64,000 bases of DNA from JAYOEY01 sp038120295. GTDB lineage: Bacteria; Pseudomonadota; Alphaproteobacteria; MPNO01; UBA2964. Positions within the stretch are counted from its first letter, which is position 1. Each line of letters starts with the position of its first letter. The notes under the pieces were generated by a model. It saw only the letters and a list, made by a program, of their open reading frames with translations. It had not been told where the DNA came from and ran no database searches. Of the stretch, positions 40,389 through 50,226 are shown piece after piece. The translations under genes were made by a program, and so were the position numbers. The stretch is from assembly GCA_038120295.1 (NCBI GenBank), contig JAYOLL010000020.1, positions 7,584 to 71,583 of the forward strand, given 5' to 3'.

Positions 40389-43294
40389 GACGCGTCTCCG
40401 CCCGTCCGGCTGCGCCGTGCATACATCAGTCCATAGCGCAGTATGTCGGGTCGTTCAGGAAAGCCGGGCGGCGGGGAAACGGCTTCGAACTGTGGCGCGG
40501 TTTCCGGCAACTCGTTTTCAGCGCATTTTTCGATCCGCACCCGCAGATCGTACCACGCAGCCTGGCCGGTTACCGGGTCGGAATTGGAATAGCGGTAACC
40601 GTCCTCGCGGGGCGGCAACAGTTCCGAGATAACGTGGTTGAGCAGGAAGCCGGTTTTCGCTTCCGGCGAGTCGGGGTCGAGATTCCAGGCGCCCGCGCGC
40701 TTGCCGACGGCGTTCCAGGTCCAGACCGTGTGTACGTTCACCCCGTCCATAAGTTTGAGCGGCGCCTTGATCCGCCCGTGGTGGCTGATCACCCAGACCC
40801 AGTCGCCGTCCTCCAGATTCAGGCGCTTGGCCTCGTCGCAATTCATATAAAGCGGGTTCGTTCCGTGAATCTGGCGCAGCCATGCGTTCTGGGAGCCCCA
40901 GCTGTGATACATCGCCATCGGCCGCTGGGTGACGGCATGCAGCGGATACAGCGCACCGTCTATCGCCTCGCCCTCGAAGGGCGGGAACCAGAAGGGCAGG
41001 GGGTCGAAATGGGTTTCGATGCGCTGCCGCTCCGAATCCGGCGGCTGGACGCGTCCGTGCCCCTGTGCAGCAAGCCGGAAGCGCTGAAGCGGCTCGGAAT
41101 AGAGTTGCAGGACGATCTGGTCGGCCGATCCTACGAAACCGGCGGACGCCGCATATTCAAGATAGTCCCGGTTGGCGTGTTTGAAATAGCGTTGCCCGGG
41201 TTCAAGCTCCTGACGCCAGAAACAGCCGTTCTCGATATAGCGCTCAAGCTGGTCCGGGTTGCGGTCTCCCGCGCCGTGGTTCGCCCCGTCCTTGCCGCGC
41301 CATCCGGCCAGCATGCCGATACCCGGCGCGCGTTCGTGGTTGACGATGTAATCCGCATAGCCGCCGGGATAGCGCGGTGCGCCATCGTCCGTTGCCAGAC
41401 CCGGCAGGCCAATCCGGGCGCCGAGATCGATCAATACGTCCTGAAACGGTCGAACGTCCCGGTCCGGCGTCATCACTGGCTGGCGAATGGCGTCCGCCGG
41501 ACCGTCTGCCGAACCGATCGGCCGGTCCAGCAATGAGATACAGTCCCATCGCTCCAGATAGGTAGTGTCCGGCAGGATCAAATCGGCATAGGCCGTCATC
41601 TCGGAGAAATAGGCATCCGAATAGATGATCTTCGGGATACGGTAATCGCCGGTTTCCGCATCCTTCGCGGTCAGCATGTCGATCAAGCCGCCGGTGTTCA
41701 TCGACGAATTCCAGCTCATGTTCGCCATGTAGAGGAACAGCAGATCGATGGGGTAGGGATCCCGGTTGTGTGCATTGGTGATGACCATATGCAGCAGCCC
41801 GTGAACCGAAAGCGGGCTCTCCCAGGAAAACGCCTTGTCGATGCGGAGCGGCTTTCCCTCCCCGTCGACCAGCAGGTCTTCCGGCCCGGTCGGGAAGCCG
41901 AGCGGCGGGCCGACCATGGGTGTGTTCGGCTGGATATCGCCCGTCTTGCCGGCCGGTTTCAGGGGAGGCGGGGCGGTTTTCGGGAAGGGCGGCTTGTAGC
42001 GGAATCCGCCGGGGCAATCGATCGACCCCAGCAATACCTGAAGCAGATGCAGCGCCCGGCAGGTCTGGAAGCCGTTCGAATGGGCGGAGATGCCCCGCAT
42101 CGCATGCATCGCGACGGGACGGCCGATCATTTTCTCGTGCCGCCGTCCTGCCCAGTCAGTCCAGGGCTGGTCGATGACGACTTCCTGTTCGAACGCGGCT
42201 TGCGCCAGCTCGGCGGCGATCCGGCGAATGTCGGCGGCGGGAATGCCTGTCTCCACGGCGGCGGCGTCCGGCGAATAGGAGTCGTCAAGATAGCGGCGCG
42301 CCATCAGCTCGAACGCGGTGACCGCCTTGCGACCGCCAGGAAGCACGCGTTCGCCGATCAAAGCGGGCGATACACCGGCGAGGCGTGCGTCTGCCGCCTG
42401 TCCCGTCGGGTCGTCCCAGCATAGCGGCTCGCCGTCCTCGCCGCGGGCGAACAGCCCGTCTTCAGCGCCGCCCGGGTCCTGGATCACCAGCCATGGCAGG
42501 TTGGTGTAGCGCACGAGATAGTCGAGATCGATCCGGTCGGCTTTCAGAAGCTCGTGAACCAGTGCGAGGATGAATTTTCCGTCCGTACCGGGTCTGATGC
42601 CGATCCACTCGTCGGCGATGGCCGAATAGCCGGTGCGGACCGGGTTGATTGAAACGAACTTCGCGCCGTTCTTCTTGAGTTCTGCCAGCCCGGCCTTGAT
42701 CGGGTTGCTGTCATGATCCTCTGCGACGCCGAACATCATGAAATGGCGGGCGAGTTCCCAGTCGGGTTCACCGAATTCCCAGAACGACCCGCCGATCGTA
42801 TACAGGCCCGCCGCCGCCATACTGACGGAGCAGAAACCGCCATGAGCCGCATAGTTGGGCGTGCCGAACTGGCCCGCCCACCAGCCGGTCAGCGCCTGGC
42901 TCTGGTCGCGACCGGTGAAGAAGGCGAGCTTGCGCGGGTCGGTCGCGCGAATATCCCGCAGCCAGCCCGTAGCGATATCAAGCGCTTCTTCCCATTCGAT
43001 TTCCTCGAACTCGCCCTTGCCCCGTTCGCCCACGCGTTTAAGTGGCTTGTTGAGCCGCGCCGGCGAATAATGATTCATGATTCCGGCGGAACCCTTGGCG
43101 CACAGAACGCCCTTGTTCACCGGGTGGTTGCGGTTTCCCTGGATATAGCGGATCGCGCCGTCTTTAAGATGCACGCGGATGCCGCAGCGGCAGGCGCACA
43201 TATAGCAGGTGGTTTCCTTGACCTCGTCGGCCACGTCGGGCGAAAGCTCGACGTTTTCCGTCGGGTCGAAATAGTTTTCGTACAAACCGGCCAC
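40385..43294 (-). CDS. soeA: cytoplasmic sulfite dehydrogenase molybdenum subunit SoeA
   Basis: A 969-residue molybdopterin oxidoreductase that would oxidise sulfite to sulfate. The N-terminal cluster motif is Cys30-x2-Cys33-x3-Cys37 with Cys65. There is no Tat signal, unlike most DmsA/PsrA enzymes, which fits the cytoplasmic SoeABC type known from purple sulfur bacteria and roseobacters. The Mo ligand is probably the Cys in HGGFCSVSMAAAG, followed by FWEFGEPDWEL and GVAEDHDSNPIK as in SoeA. First gene of the operon. The divergent gene encodes a persulfide dioxygenase that makes sulfite, which strongly supports this substrate. Confidence 0.83.
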   Translation of the reverse strand: MAGLYENYFDPTENVELSPDVADEVKETTCYMCACRCGIRVHLKDGAIRYIQGNRNHPVNKGVLCAKGSAGIMNHYSPARLNKPLKRVGERGKGEFEEIEWEEALDIATGWLRDIRATDPRKLAFFTGRDQSQALTGWWAGQFGTPNYAAHGGFCSVSMAAAGLYTIGGSFWEFGEPDWELARHFMMFGVAEDHDSNPIKAGLAELKKNGAKFVSINPVRTGYSAIADEWIGIRPGTDGKFILALVHELLKADRIDLDYLVRYTNLPWLVIQDPGGAEDGLFARGEDGEPLCWDDPTGQAADARLAGVSPALIGERVLPGGRKAVTAFELMARRYLDDSYSPDAAAVETGIPAADIRRIAAELAQAAFEQEVVIDQPWTDWAGRRHEKMIGRPVAMHAMRGISAHSNGFQTCRALHLLQVLLGSIDCPGGFRYKPPFPKTAPPPLKPAGKTGDIQPNTPMVGPPLGFPTGPEDLLVDGEGKPLRIDKAFSWESPLSVHGLLHMVITNAHNRDPYPIDLLFLYMANMSWNSSMNTGGLIDMLTAKDAETGDYRIPKIIYSDAYFSEMTAYADLILPDTTYLERWDCISLLDRPIGSADGPADAIRQPVMTPDRDVRPFQDVLIDLGARIGLPGLATDDGAPRYPGGYADYIVNHERAPGIGMLAGWRGKDGANHGAGDRNPDQLERYIENGCFWRQELEPGQRYFKHANRDYLEYAASAGFVGSADQIVLQLYSEPLQRFRLAAQGHGRVQPPDSERQRIETHFDPLPFWFPPFEGEAIDGALYPLHAVTQRPMAMYHSWGSQNAWLRQIHGTNPLYMNCDEAKRLNLEDGDWVWVISHHGRIKAPLKLMDGVNVHTVWTWNAVGKRAGAWNLDPDSPEAKTGFLLNHVISELLPPREDGYRYSNSDPVTGQAAWYDLRVRIEKCAENELPETAPQFEAVSPPPGFPERPDILRYGLMYARRSRTGGDAS

Positions 43295-43430
43295 CTTACT
43301 GTGCGCGGTTTAGTTACAGAGCGAGTGCCGTCACGTCAATCAGGGTGCTCCACCTCGGCGCCGGCCCTGGATTTGCAATCGGAACAGATTTTGCCGACCA
43401 TAGAGCATCTTCAAGAAAGGACTCTCAAAA
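43295..43430. promoter_or_regulatory. divergent promoter region for soeABC and the persulfide dioxygenase
   Basis: A 136-base gap between the outward-facing starts of soeA and the MBL-fold gene. AAGAAAGGA at 43413-43421 serves the TTG start at 43431. Shared control of the sulfite-making and sulfite-using genes would be natural, but no clear operator palindrome is visible. Confidence 0.45.
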
Positions 43431-44294
43431 TTGTCTCCAAAAGTAGAAACATTTTTTGACAAGGCGACCAGTAACGCCACCCATCTGGTCTATGATTTCG
43501 AGGGCGGGCATTGCGCCGTCATTGATCCGGTGCGGGATTTCGATCCTGCAGGCGGCCGAACCGGGACCGATGCGGCGAATGTCGTGATCGAGGCCGTCGA
43601 GACGCTGAAGCTGACGGTCGACTGGATACTGGAGACCCATGTTCATGCCGACCATCTGACCGGCGCGCCGGTCGTCAGAGAAAGGGCGGGCGGACAGACC
43701 GGCATTGGAGACGGCGTTAAAGAAGTCCAGAAGATTTTCACGCCGATCTTCGGGATGGAGGATGGATTCCCGACCGACGGATCGCAGTTCGACCGGCTGT
43801 TTACTGACGGCGACACGTTCGCCATCGGTGAGCTTGAAGGACGCGTTATTCACACGCCGGGTCATACGCCAGCCTGTGTCAGCTATGTGATCGGCGACGC
43901 TGTCTTTACCGGCGATACGTTCTTCATGCCCGATTCCGGTACCGCACGGTGCGATTTTCCCGGCGGCAGCGCGGCAACGCTTTATCGCTCTCTTCAGAAG
44001 ATTCTTTCCCTGCCCTCCGACACGCGTATGTTCATCAATCACGATTACGGGGCCGGAGGGAGCCGCGATTTCGCCTGGGAAACAACGGTCGCAGAACAGG
44101 CTGGAAAGAACATCCATGTCGGCGGCGGCGTGTCGGAGGCGGATTTTGTCGAGATGAGGGAGACGCGCGACGCGACGCTGTCGGTCCCGCGCCTGATCCT
44201 GCCCTCTATCCAGGTCAATATATGCGCCGGCGATCTGCCAGAGCCCGAAAGCAACGGGACGCGGTATCTGAAAATTCCGCTGGACGTTATCTGA
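43431..44294 (+). CDS. Blh/ETHE1-like persulfide dioxygenase, MBL fold
   Basis: A 287-residue metallo-beta-lactamase-fold protein. The metal motif THVHADH (His70, His72, Asp74, His75) is followed by HTPGHTPACVSYV and GDTFFMPDSGTARCDFPGG, the signature of the Blh/persulfide dioxygenase branch. These iron enzymes oxidise glutathione persulfide to sulfite. Start is TTG 43431, with AAGAAAGGA ten bases ahead; no in-frame ATG is nearby. It is divergent from soeABC, giving a persulfide-to-sulfite-to-sulfate route. No BigR-type regulator lies beside it. Confidence 0.85.
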   Translation: MSPKVETFFDKATSNATHLVYDFEGGHCAVIDPVRDFDPAGGRTGTDAANVVIEAVETLKLTVDWILETHVHADHLTGAPVVRERAGGQTGIGDGVKEVQKIFTPIFGMEDGFPTDGSQFDRLFTDGDTFAIGELEGRVIHTPGHTPACVSYVIGDAVFTGDTFFMPDSGTARCDFPGGSAATLYRSLQKILSLPSDTRMFINHDYGAGGSRDFAWETTVAEQAGKNIHVGGGVSEADFVEMRETRDATLSVPRLILPSIQVNICAGDLPEPESNGTRYLKIPLDVI

Positions 44295-44315
44295 AGCCGG
44301 TCGGCGTTATTCTCC

Positions 44316-47300
44316 TCACTCGGCCGCGCCCGCCACTGTTTCCGCGTACTGCATGGCGCCCTTCTCGCGGCGCAGCAGCGGCGTCATGAACGACAGCAGC
44401 GGGGGAATGATCAGCAGCGTCAGGACCGCTGACAGCGCCAGTCCACCAAGCACCACCGACCCGAGTCCGCGATAAAGCTCCGATCCCGCGCCCGGCGTCA
44501 GCACCAGAGGCAACATGCCGAACACGCTGGTCATGGTCGACATGAAGATCGGGCGGATACGGTTGCGGGTCGCTTCGGCGATTGCGTCGAGAGCTTCCAT
44601 CCCCTCGACCCGCACGTGATGCAACGTCTGATGCACCAGCAGGATGGCGTTGTTGACCACGGTGCCGATCAGAATGATGAAACCCAGCAGCGTCAGCATG
44701 TCGAGCGCCTGGAACGTGAAAATATTCAGGATCGACAGACCGATGACGCCGCCTGCCGTCGCCAGCGGAACCGAGAACATGATGATCAATGGGAAAAGGA
44801 AGCTCTCGAACAGGATGGCCATGACGAGGTAGACGACCAGGATCGCGATGGCGAGGTTGAACTGCATCGCTTCCCATGTCTTGTTGAGCTCGTCCGCTGT
44901 TCCCGATAGAGACAGGCGGACACCCGGCGGAAGGCCGGCCTTGGTCAGCGGCGCGATAACCTTCTCCTTGACCCGGTCGATGGCTTCTTCGAGCGGAATA
45001 TCGTCGGTCGGGCGGATCTGCAACGTGACCGTGCGCTGGCGTTCCAGATGAAGAATCTGCGTCGGTCCTTCGGTCACTTCGATAGTCGCGAGCGATGAGG
45101 CAGGCAGTATATGGCCCGTCCGGGTGACGATGGGCAGGTTGCCGATACCCTGGGTCTGTGTGACCTGGTTCTCGGGCCCCTTGACCGTCAGGTCGATCCG
45201 TTTGCTGCCCCGGGTCACTTCGGCGACGCGGGCGCCGTCATTGAAGACGTCGATGGTCTGGCCCAGATCGCGCGCTGTCAGCCCGACATCGGCAAGCCTC
45301 ATCAGGTTAGGAATGACGCGGACTTCGGGCGCGCCGAGCTCGAGGCCGGGGCGCGGACGAATCTGGTTTCCCTCACTACGCGGCATCTCGCGGTTGAGGA
45401 TGGATACGCCTTCACGGGCGATTTCCAGCAGGTCCTCGAGTTCGGGACCCGTGATGTCGAGGTCGATGACGCTGGAACCGCCGAACCCGCGTCCGAATAG
45501 GGACGTCTGTCGGACGAAACCGAACGTGCCGGGTTCGCTGAACACCGCGCGCCGCATCACAGGTACGAGTTCCTTGGCGCGTGTCGGATCGGTCGCCGAG
45601 GCGCCGATAAAGGTGGAGTTGGTCCGCGCGACAAACCAGAAGCGCTCAATACGGGCGGGCCCTTTCGGGTCGATCTTCTCCCCCTGTTCCGCCCACATCG
45701 GCCGCGTCGCATTTTCGACCTTCTCGGCGATCCTGTTGAGCGAGTCCAGATTGTATCCCGGCGGCGGGCTGGCGATGGCGATGATCAGGTTGCGGTTGCC
45801 GTCAGGCAGGTAGCTGAGTTTGGGCAGGAACCACCAGGTGCTGAGCGCCGCTGCGCCGCAAACGAAGAGTACGACCGCGGCGCCGATTGCCCTGTTTCCG
45901 ATCACTATCCGCGTGAACCCGAGAACAAATCGGACAAAACCTCTCGCCAGCCAGTCGACGACCGGAATTCGCCTCTTGTCCGCGATCAGGTGGGTATTTT
46001 CGCCGAGCAGACGTTGGGCCAGCGTCGGGACGACGGTGATCGACACGACGAGAGACAGGAGCACCGCGACCGACAGGGCGATGGCGATATCGCGGAACAG
46101 CTGACCGACGACCAGGTTCATCACCAGGATTGGCGCAAAAACCACGACCGTTGTGACGGCCGATGCCATGATCGCGCCCCAAACTTCGCCCGCGCCGCGA
46201 ACCGCGCCTTCGTATTTGCTGCGCCCAAGTTCGCGGTGTCGATAAATGTTTTCCAGCACCACGATCGCTGCGTCGACCACCATGCCGACCGCAAAGGCGA
46301 TGCCGGCCAGCGAAATGACGTTGATAGACCGTCCCAGGGCCGCGAGGGCAACGAACGACCCGATCACCGAAACCGGAATCGCCAGCGACACGACAGCCGT
46401 TGCGCCGAACGAGCGCAGGAACAGAAGCAGGATTACCGCCGCCAGCGATCCGCCGATCCAGATATTCTGGGTCACAAGATCCACGGCGGCATTGATATAG
46501 AGCGTGTCGTCGTGAACCTGTTCGAGGACCAGGCCCGCCTGCGGCAGAACGTCGGCATTCAGTTGCGCGACGACCTTGCGGACATCCCGCATGATCTCGA
46601 TGACGTTGGCACCCGTGTCCCGCACGGCGTTGACGACAATGGCGTCCCGGCCCTTGTCGCGCAGCCTCGCGTCGCGTTTCTTCGCGCCAAATTCCACATG
46701 TGCGACGTCGCCCACCGTCACACGTGACACGCGTCCGGTCGTTGGGTCCCGGACGGTTCGCAATACGACGTCCCGGACGCGCGCGACCGTGGTCAGCTCG
46801 CTTTCCGTGCGGACGGTATATTGCCGTTTTCCTTCTTCGACCTCGCCGGCGGAGACATTGACGTTGGTGCCGCGCAGCGCGTTGGTGAGGTCCGGCACGG
46901 CCATCTTGTAATGGGCGAGACGTCTGGGATCGATTACGACGCGAATTTCGGACTCGCTACCCCCGTAAACATTGACTAACGCGACCCCGTTGATCCGCTC
47001 AAGCCGGTCCCGGATCACGTCGTCGACGAAATCTCCGTATTCCTCAATCGGTTTCAGGTTTCCGGGCGCGGCGCGGACCGAAAACCAGGCGATGGGATTG
47101 TCGTCGGTGTCGCGGGTCCGGATTTCCGGCTCTTCCGCTTCGTCCGGCAGGTTCGAGACCTGGGTCAGCCGGTTGTTGATCAGCACAACGGCCTTGTCGC
47201 GGTCGACGTCGACGTTGAACTCCATGATGATCTGGCCGCGGTTTCGGCTGGCGCGCGCCTCCATCCGCTCCAGGCCTTCAAGTCCCTTGAAGACCTCTTC

Positions 47301-47501
47301 CAGCGGAATAACGATTTCGCGCTCGATCTCGGCCGGCGAGGCGCCGCGCCATGTGGTCTGGACGATGATCAGCGGTTTGCGGACGTCCGGCGTCAGCTGG
47401 ATCGGTATCGTGGTGAGCGCGAGCCAGCCTAGCAGGACAGACATCAGGACGATGGAGAGCACCGCGACCGGGCGGCGCACCGCGAGTTCAATGAGTTTCA
47501 T
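44316..47501 (-). CDS. RND efflux transporter permease, HAE-1 type
   Basis: A 1061-residue inner-membrane proton-driven pump with twelve helices and two large periplasmic loops. The helix-4 proton-relay motif is GMVVDAAIVVLENIYRH; RND signatures also appear in the N-terminus (AVRRPVAVLSIVLMSVLLG) and near GTVVNNAILLVHQ. Substrates are probably drugs, dyes or lipophilic metabolites. The ATG overlaps the stop of the adaptor gene by four bases, so the two are translated together. No outer-membrane TolC-type gene is adjacent. Confidence 0.93.
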   Translation of the reverse strand: MKLIELAVRRPVAVLSIVLMSVLLGWLALTTIPIQLTPDVRKPLIIVQTTWRGASPAEIEREIVIPLEEVFKGLEGLERMEARASRNRGQIIMEFNVDVDRDKAVVLINNRLTQVSNLPDEAEEPEIRTRDTDDNPIAWFSVRAAPGNLKPIEEYGDFVDDVIRDRLERINGVALVNVYGGSESEIRVVIDPRRLAHYKMAVPDLTNALRGTNVNVSAGEVEEGKRQYTVRTESELTTVARVRDVVLRTVRDPTTGRVSRVTVGDVAHVEFGAKKRDARLRDKGRDAIVVNAVRDTGANVIEIMRDVRKVVAQLNADVLPQAGLVLEQVHDDTLYINAAVDLVTQNIWIGGSLAAVILLLFLRSFGATAVVSLAIPVSVIGSFVALAALGRSINVISLAGIAFAVGMVVDAAIVVLENIYRHRELGRSKYEGAVRGAGEVWGAIMASAVTTVVVFAPILVMNLVVGQLFRDIAIALSVAVLLSLVVSITVVPTLAQRLLGENTHLIADKRRIPVVDWLARGFVRFVLGFTRIVIGNRAIGAAVVLFVCGAAALSTWWFLPKLSYLPDGNRNLIIAIASPPPGYNLDSLNRIAEKVENATRPMWAEQGEKIDPKGPARIERFWFVARTNSTFIGASATDPTRAKELVPVMRRAVFSEPGTFGFVRQTSLFGRGFGGSSVIDLDITGPELEDLLEIAREGVSILNREMPRSEGNQIRPRPGLELGAPEVRVIPNLMRLADVGLTARDLGQTIDVFNDGARVAEVTRGSKRIDLTVKGPENQVTQTQGIGNLPIVTRTGHILPASSLATIEVTEGPTQILHLERQRTVTLQIRPTDDIPLEEAIDRVKEKVIAPLTKAGLPPGVRLSLSGTADELNKTWEAMQFNLAIAILVVYLVMAILFESFLFPLIIMFSVPLATAGGVIGLSILNIFTFQALDMLTLLGFIILIGTVVNNAILLVHQTLHHVRVEGMEALDAIAEATRNRIRPIFMSTMTSVFGMLPLVLTPGAGSELYRGLGSVVLGGLALSAVLTLLIIPPLLSFMTPLLRREKGAMQYAETVAGAAE

Positions 47502-48937
47502 TGATCGCCTCCACCGGCGCGGCTGTTCGGCCGGTTCCCGTCGCCGTCGCCGCCTCTTCGCCTGCGGCCTTCGCCGCCTTCATCGTCGCCGCCGCGGCGA
47601 CGTCTTCCCTCGCCGCCGCCTCCGCCCCGGCGGCCCCCGCGCCGGGCTTCGCCTGCGAGTGACGCCTGCTGGTTGGGCCGGAGACGTTCATTGCCCCTGA
47701 TGACCACCCTGTCGCCGACAGTAAGGCCTTTCAGAACCTCGAACCGGCTGCTGAACGCTTCGCCGAGTTCGACTTCGCGCATACGGACCCGCTTTTCCTC
47801 CGGATCGAACACGAAAACCACCCGCTTGCCGCGGCGCTGGGTGATGGCGTCCTTATGGACCGACACGACTTCGCGCGGCTTGCTCGACGGAATGTGCAGG
47901 ATGACGCTCTGGTTGGCTGCGATGTCCTCGCGCCCTTCGATCTTCGGTGTGAACCGGACCAGCCGCGTGCGCGCAAGGGCGTTTTCCTCCGGCACCACGG
48001 CGCGAACGGCCGCCTTGAACGGCTTGCCGTGTTCCGGGATGACCTCTATTTCCGCGCCGGGCAACATCCCGCCGAGCCGGTGCGAGGGCACCTCGCCTTC
48101 CACCTCAAGGGAGGAATCGTTGATCATGCTGACGACAGGCGCGCCCAGATTGACGAAATTGCCGGCTTCGACGTGGCGCTGCGTGACGACGCCGTCGAAC
48201 TGGGCGAGAATCTTCGAGTTGTACAGATTGATATCGGCGAGGCGCAGTTCGGCTTTTGCCTGATCGACCTTGGCGCGGGCTTCCGCGATGGAGCTGCGGA
48301 ACCGTTCGACCTCGCGCAGCTTGTCCTGGTAGCGCGCCACGGAAAACGCCGCAGATCTGCGCAGTTTTTCGAGGCGTTCGAGCTCCTGCGATGTGAGGCT
48401 CAGCTGAGCGCCCACGGTTCGGATGCTGGCGTTGTATTCCTTGAGTTCCGCCTCCTTGAGCGCTTTCTCCGCCTCCAGCGTGGCGGTGACGAGGGTCGCC
48501 AGGACGTCCCCCTTTTTGACCCGGTCGCCGATCCGCACATTGACGGATTCGACGGCGCCCCGTGTGCGTGCTGCGACGACACCGGTCTGGTCGGCGACCA
48601 CCCGACCATAAATCGGGATCGTTTCCACGCCGACGGCCTTGATCACGGCGTCGACCTCGACTGTCGCTGCTCCACCGCGTCCGCCTCGCCGGCCTCGACC
48701 GCGGCGTTGTTCTCCCGACCCCTGACCTGCGTTTTCACCGCCGCGCCGGGCACCGCCCTCCTGGCCAGCCGGTTTCTTGCCCGTCCGTGTCTCGGGTTTT
48801 TCCTGCTGGGCGAATGCCGGCGTCAGGCCGACAGGCGCGATCGAAAGTGCAAGACCGATTGCGGGGCCAGCGAAAATCGCGAGCACTGCATAATGCTGGC
48901 ACCGGAAAGGCCGGCGACCATTGGGCGATCTGTTCAT
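47498..48937 (-). CDS. RND periplasmic adaptor with Arg/Gly-rich tracts
   Basis: A 479-residue membrane-fusion protein with an N-terminal signal (to about residue 44, AFAQ), lipoyl-like halves (VESVNVRIGDRVKKGDVLATL and IVDNSKILAQFDGVVTQR-like region), a coiled-coil hairpin between them and a beta-barrel domain. Two unusual tracts stand out: residues about 55-90, and the C-terminal 50 residues, are mostly Arg, Gly and Asp/Glu. These are probably disordered and positively charged. The DNA is correspondingly repetitive. First gene of the pump operon; overlaps the permease start. Confidence 0.85.
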   Translation of the reverse strand: MNRSPNGRRPFRCQHYAVLAIFAGPAIGLALSIAPVGLTPAFAQQEKPETRTGKKPAGQEGGARRGGENAGQGSGEQRRGRGRRGGRGGAATVEVDAVIKAVGVETIPIYGRVVADQTGVVAARTRGAVESVNVRIGDRVKKGDVLATLVTATLEAEKALKEAELKEYNASIRTVGAQLSLTSQELERLEKLRRSAAFSVARYQDKLREVERFRSSIAEARAKVDQAKAELRLADINLYNSKILAQFDGVVTQRHVEAGNFVNLGAPVVSMINDSSLEVEGEVPSHRLGGMLPGAEIEVIPEHGKPFKAAVRAVVPEENALARTRLVRFTPKIEGREDIAANQSVILHIPSSKPREVVSVHKDAITQRRGKRVVFVFDPEEKRVRMREVELGEAFSSRFEVLKGLTVGDRVVIRGNERLRPNQQASLAGEARRGGRRGGGGGEGRRRRGGDDEGGEGRRRRGGDGDGNRPNSRAGGGDQ

Positions 48938-49175
48938 GTTTTTTGTGATTCCCTGTCCCGAACCCGTAAATTATAGAAGCGCGCAAACCCGATGTAACTA
49001 ATTTTCGTTGGGTTGATTACAAGAGGCTTGCCCGAATTTCCCCTGACCTTGTGAAGCGTTTGCATGAACACGGATGACTGCCGTCGTTTCCGTCGCGCCG
49101 CTGGCCCGTGCCGGAGGATCCCGGTAAACTCTGCCCGACGGGTCGAATTTTTCCGTCCCGGAAGCAGGGTATTGC

Positions 49176-50105
49176 ATGACGACGCTCCTCTATACGCATG
49201 AAACGGCTATCTCCCATGATCCCGGTCCGGGGCACCCCGAGCGTCCGGACAGGATGCGGGCAGTGCTTAAGGCGCTCGAGGCGCCTGCGTTCGAAAGTCT
49301 GGACCGGCGTGAATCGCCGAAGGCCGAGATTGACCAGATTGCGCGGGTCCACCGGCGCGATTACGTAACGCAGCTTCTCGATGCGGTTCCCGATGAGGGG
49401 CTCGTGCGGCTCGATCCGGACACGGCCATGTCGCCGGATACCGGAGATGCGGCGCTGCGCGCGTCGGGCGCGGTTATTGCGGCAGTCGATGCCGTCGCCG
49501 GTGGGAAAGCGAAGACAGCCTTCTGCGCGGTCCGCCCGCCCGGTCATCACGCGGAACCCGGACGCGGCATGGGGTTCTGCCTGTTCAACAATGTTGCCAT
49601 CGGGGCGCAACATGCGCGCCATGCGCACGGCATCGAACGCGTCGCCATCGTCGATTTTGATGTCCATCATGGCAACGGCACCCAGGCTGCTTTCTGGAAC
49701 GACCCCTCGGTCCTTTTTGCGTCCAGCCACGAATATCCGCTCTATCCCGGGACAGGCGCGGAGAGCGAAACCGGCGCCAGCAATATCTTCAACGTGCCGC
49801 TTCCCGGCATGTCCGGATCGTCCGAGTTTCGCAAGGGCATGGAGCGGTCGGTTCTGCCCGCGCTTGAGAGCTTCAAACCCGGCCTGATCATCATCTCTGC
49901 GGGTTTCGATGCGCATGCGCGGGACCCGCTGGCCAGCCTCCGCTTTACCGAAGAGGATTATGCGTGGGTAACCGACCGGCTGGTCGATATTGCCGGCGAA
50001 CATGCCGATGGGCGGATCGTATCGTCGCTTGAAGGCGGGTATGACCTCGAGGCGCTCGAACTGAGCGTTACCGCGCACGTGTCCTCGCTTATGCGTGCCG
50101 GTTGA
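49176..50105 (+). CDS. histone-deacetylase family (acetylpolyamine/acetoin-type) hydrolase
   Basis: A 309-residue zinc hydrolase of the HDAC superfamily. Active-site residues seen: His124-His125 in PPGHHAEPG, Asp160, Asp162 and His164 in VDFDVHHGNGTQ, Asp in SAGFDAHARDP and Tyr in LEGGYDLEAL. Bacterial members deacetylate polyamines or small acyl compounds; the substrate is unknown. In Alphaproteobacteria this gene often precedes xseB, as it does here. The 238-base region before it has no further recognisable feature beyond an AACCC/GGGTT inverted repeat near 48988-49015. Confidence 0.9.
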   Translation: MTTLLYTHETAISHDPGPGHPERPDRMRAVLKALEAPAFESLDRRESPKAEIDQIARVHRRDYVTQLLDAVPDEGLVRLDPDTAMSPDTGDAALRASGAVIAAVDAVAGGKAKTAFCAVRPPGHHAEPGRGMGFCLFNNVAIGAQHARHAHGIERVAIVDFDVHHGNGTQAAFWNDPSVLFASSHEYPLYPGTGAESETGASNIFNVPLPGMSGSSEFRKGMERSVLPALESFKPGLIIISAGFDAHARDPLASLRFTEEDYAWVTDRLVDIAGEHADGRIVSSLEGGYDLEALELSVTAHVSSLMRAG

Positions 50106-50226
50106 CTTCGGGCTTTTGCCACCCAACTGATCAGATCGAACCGATTCGCGAATCCTGCGGACTTCGCCTTGTGCTGGCCCGCGCCTAACCTTAAACTTTG
50201 CCCACTTGATTTCGGGATTTGAAACA

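Noticed and set aside
44316..48937. A complete tripartite efflux operon
   Set aside because: Only the permease and adaptor are present; no TolC-like outer-membrane gene is adjacent, so the outer component must be elsewhere.
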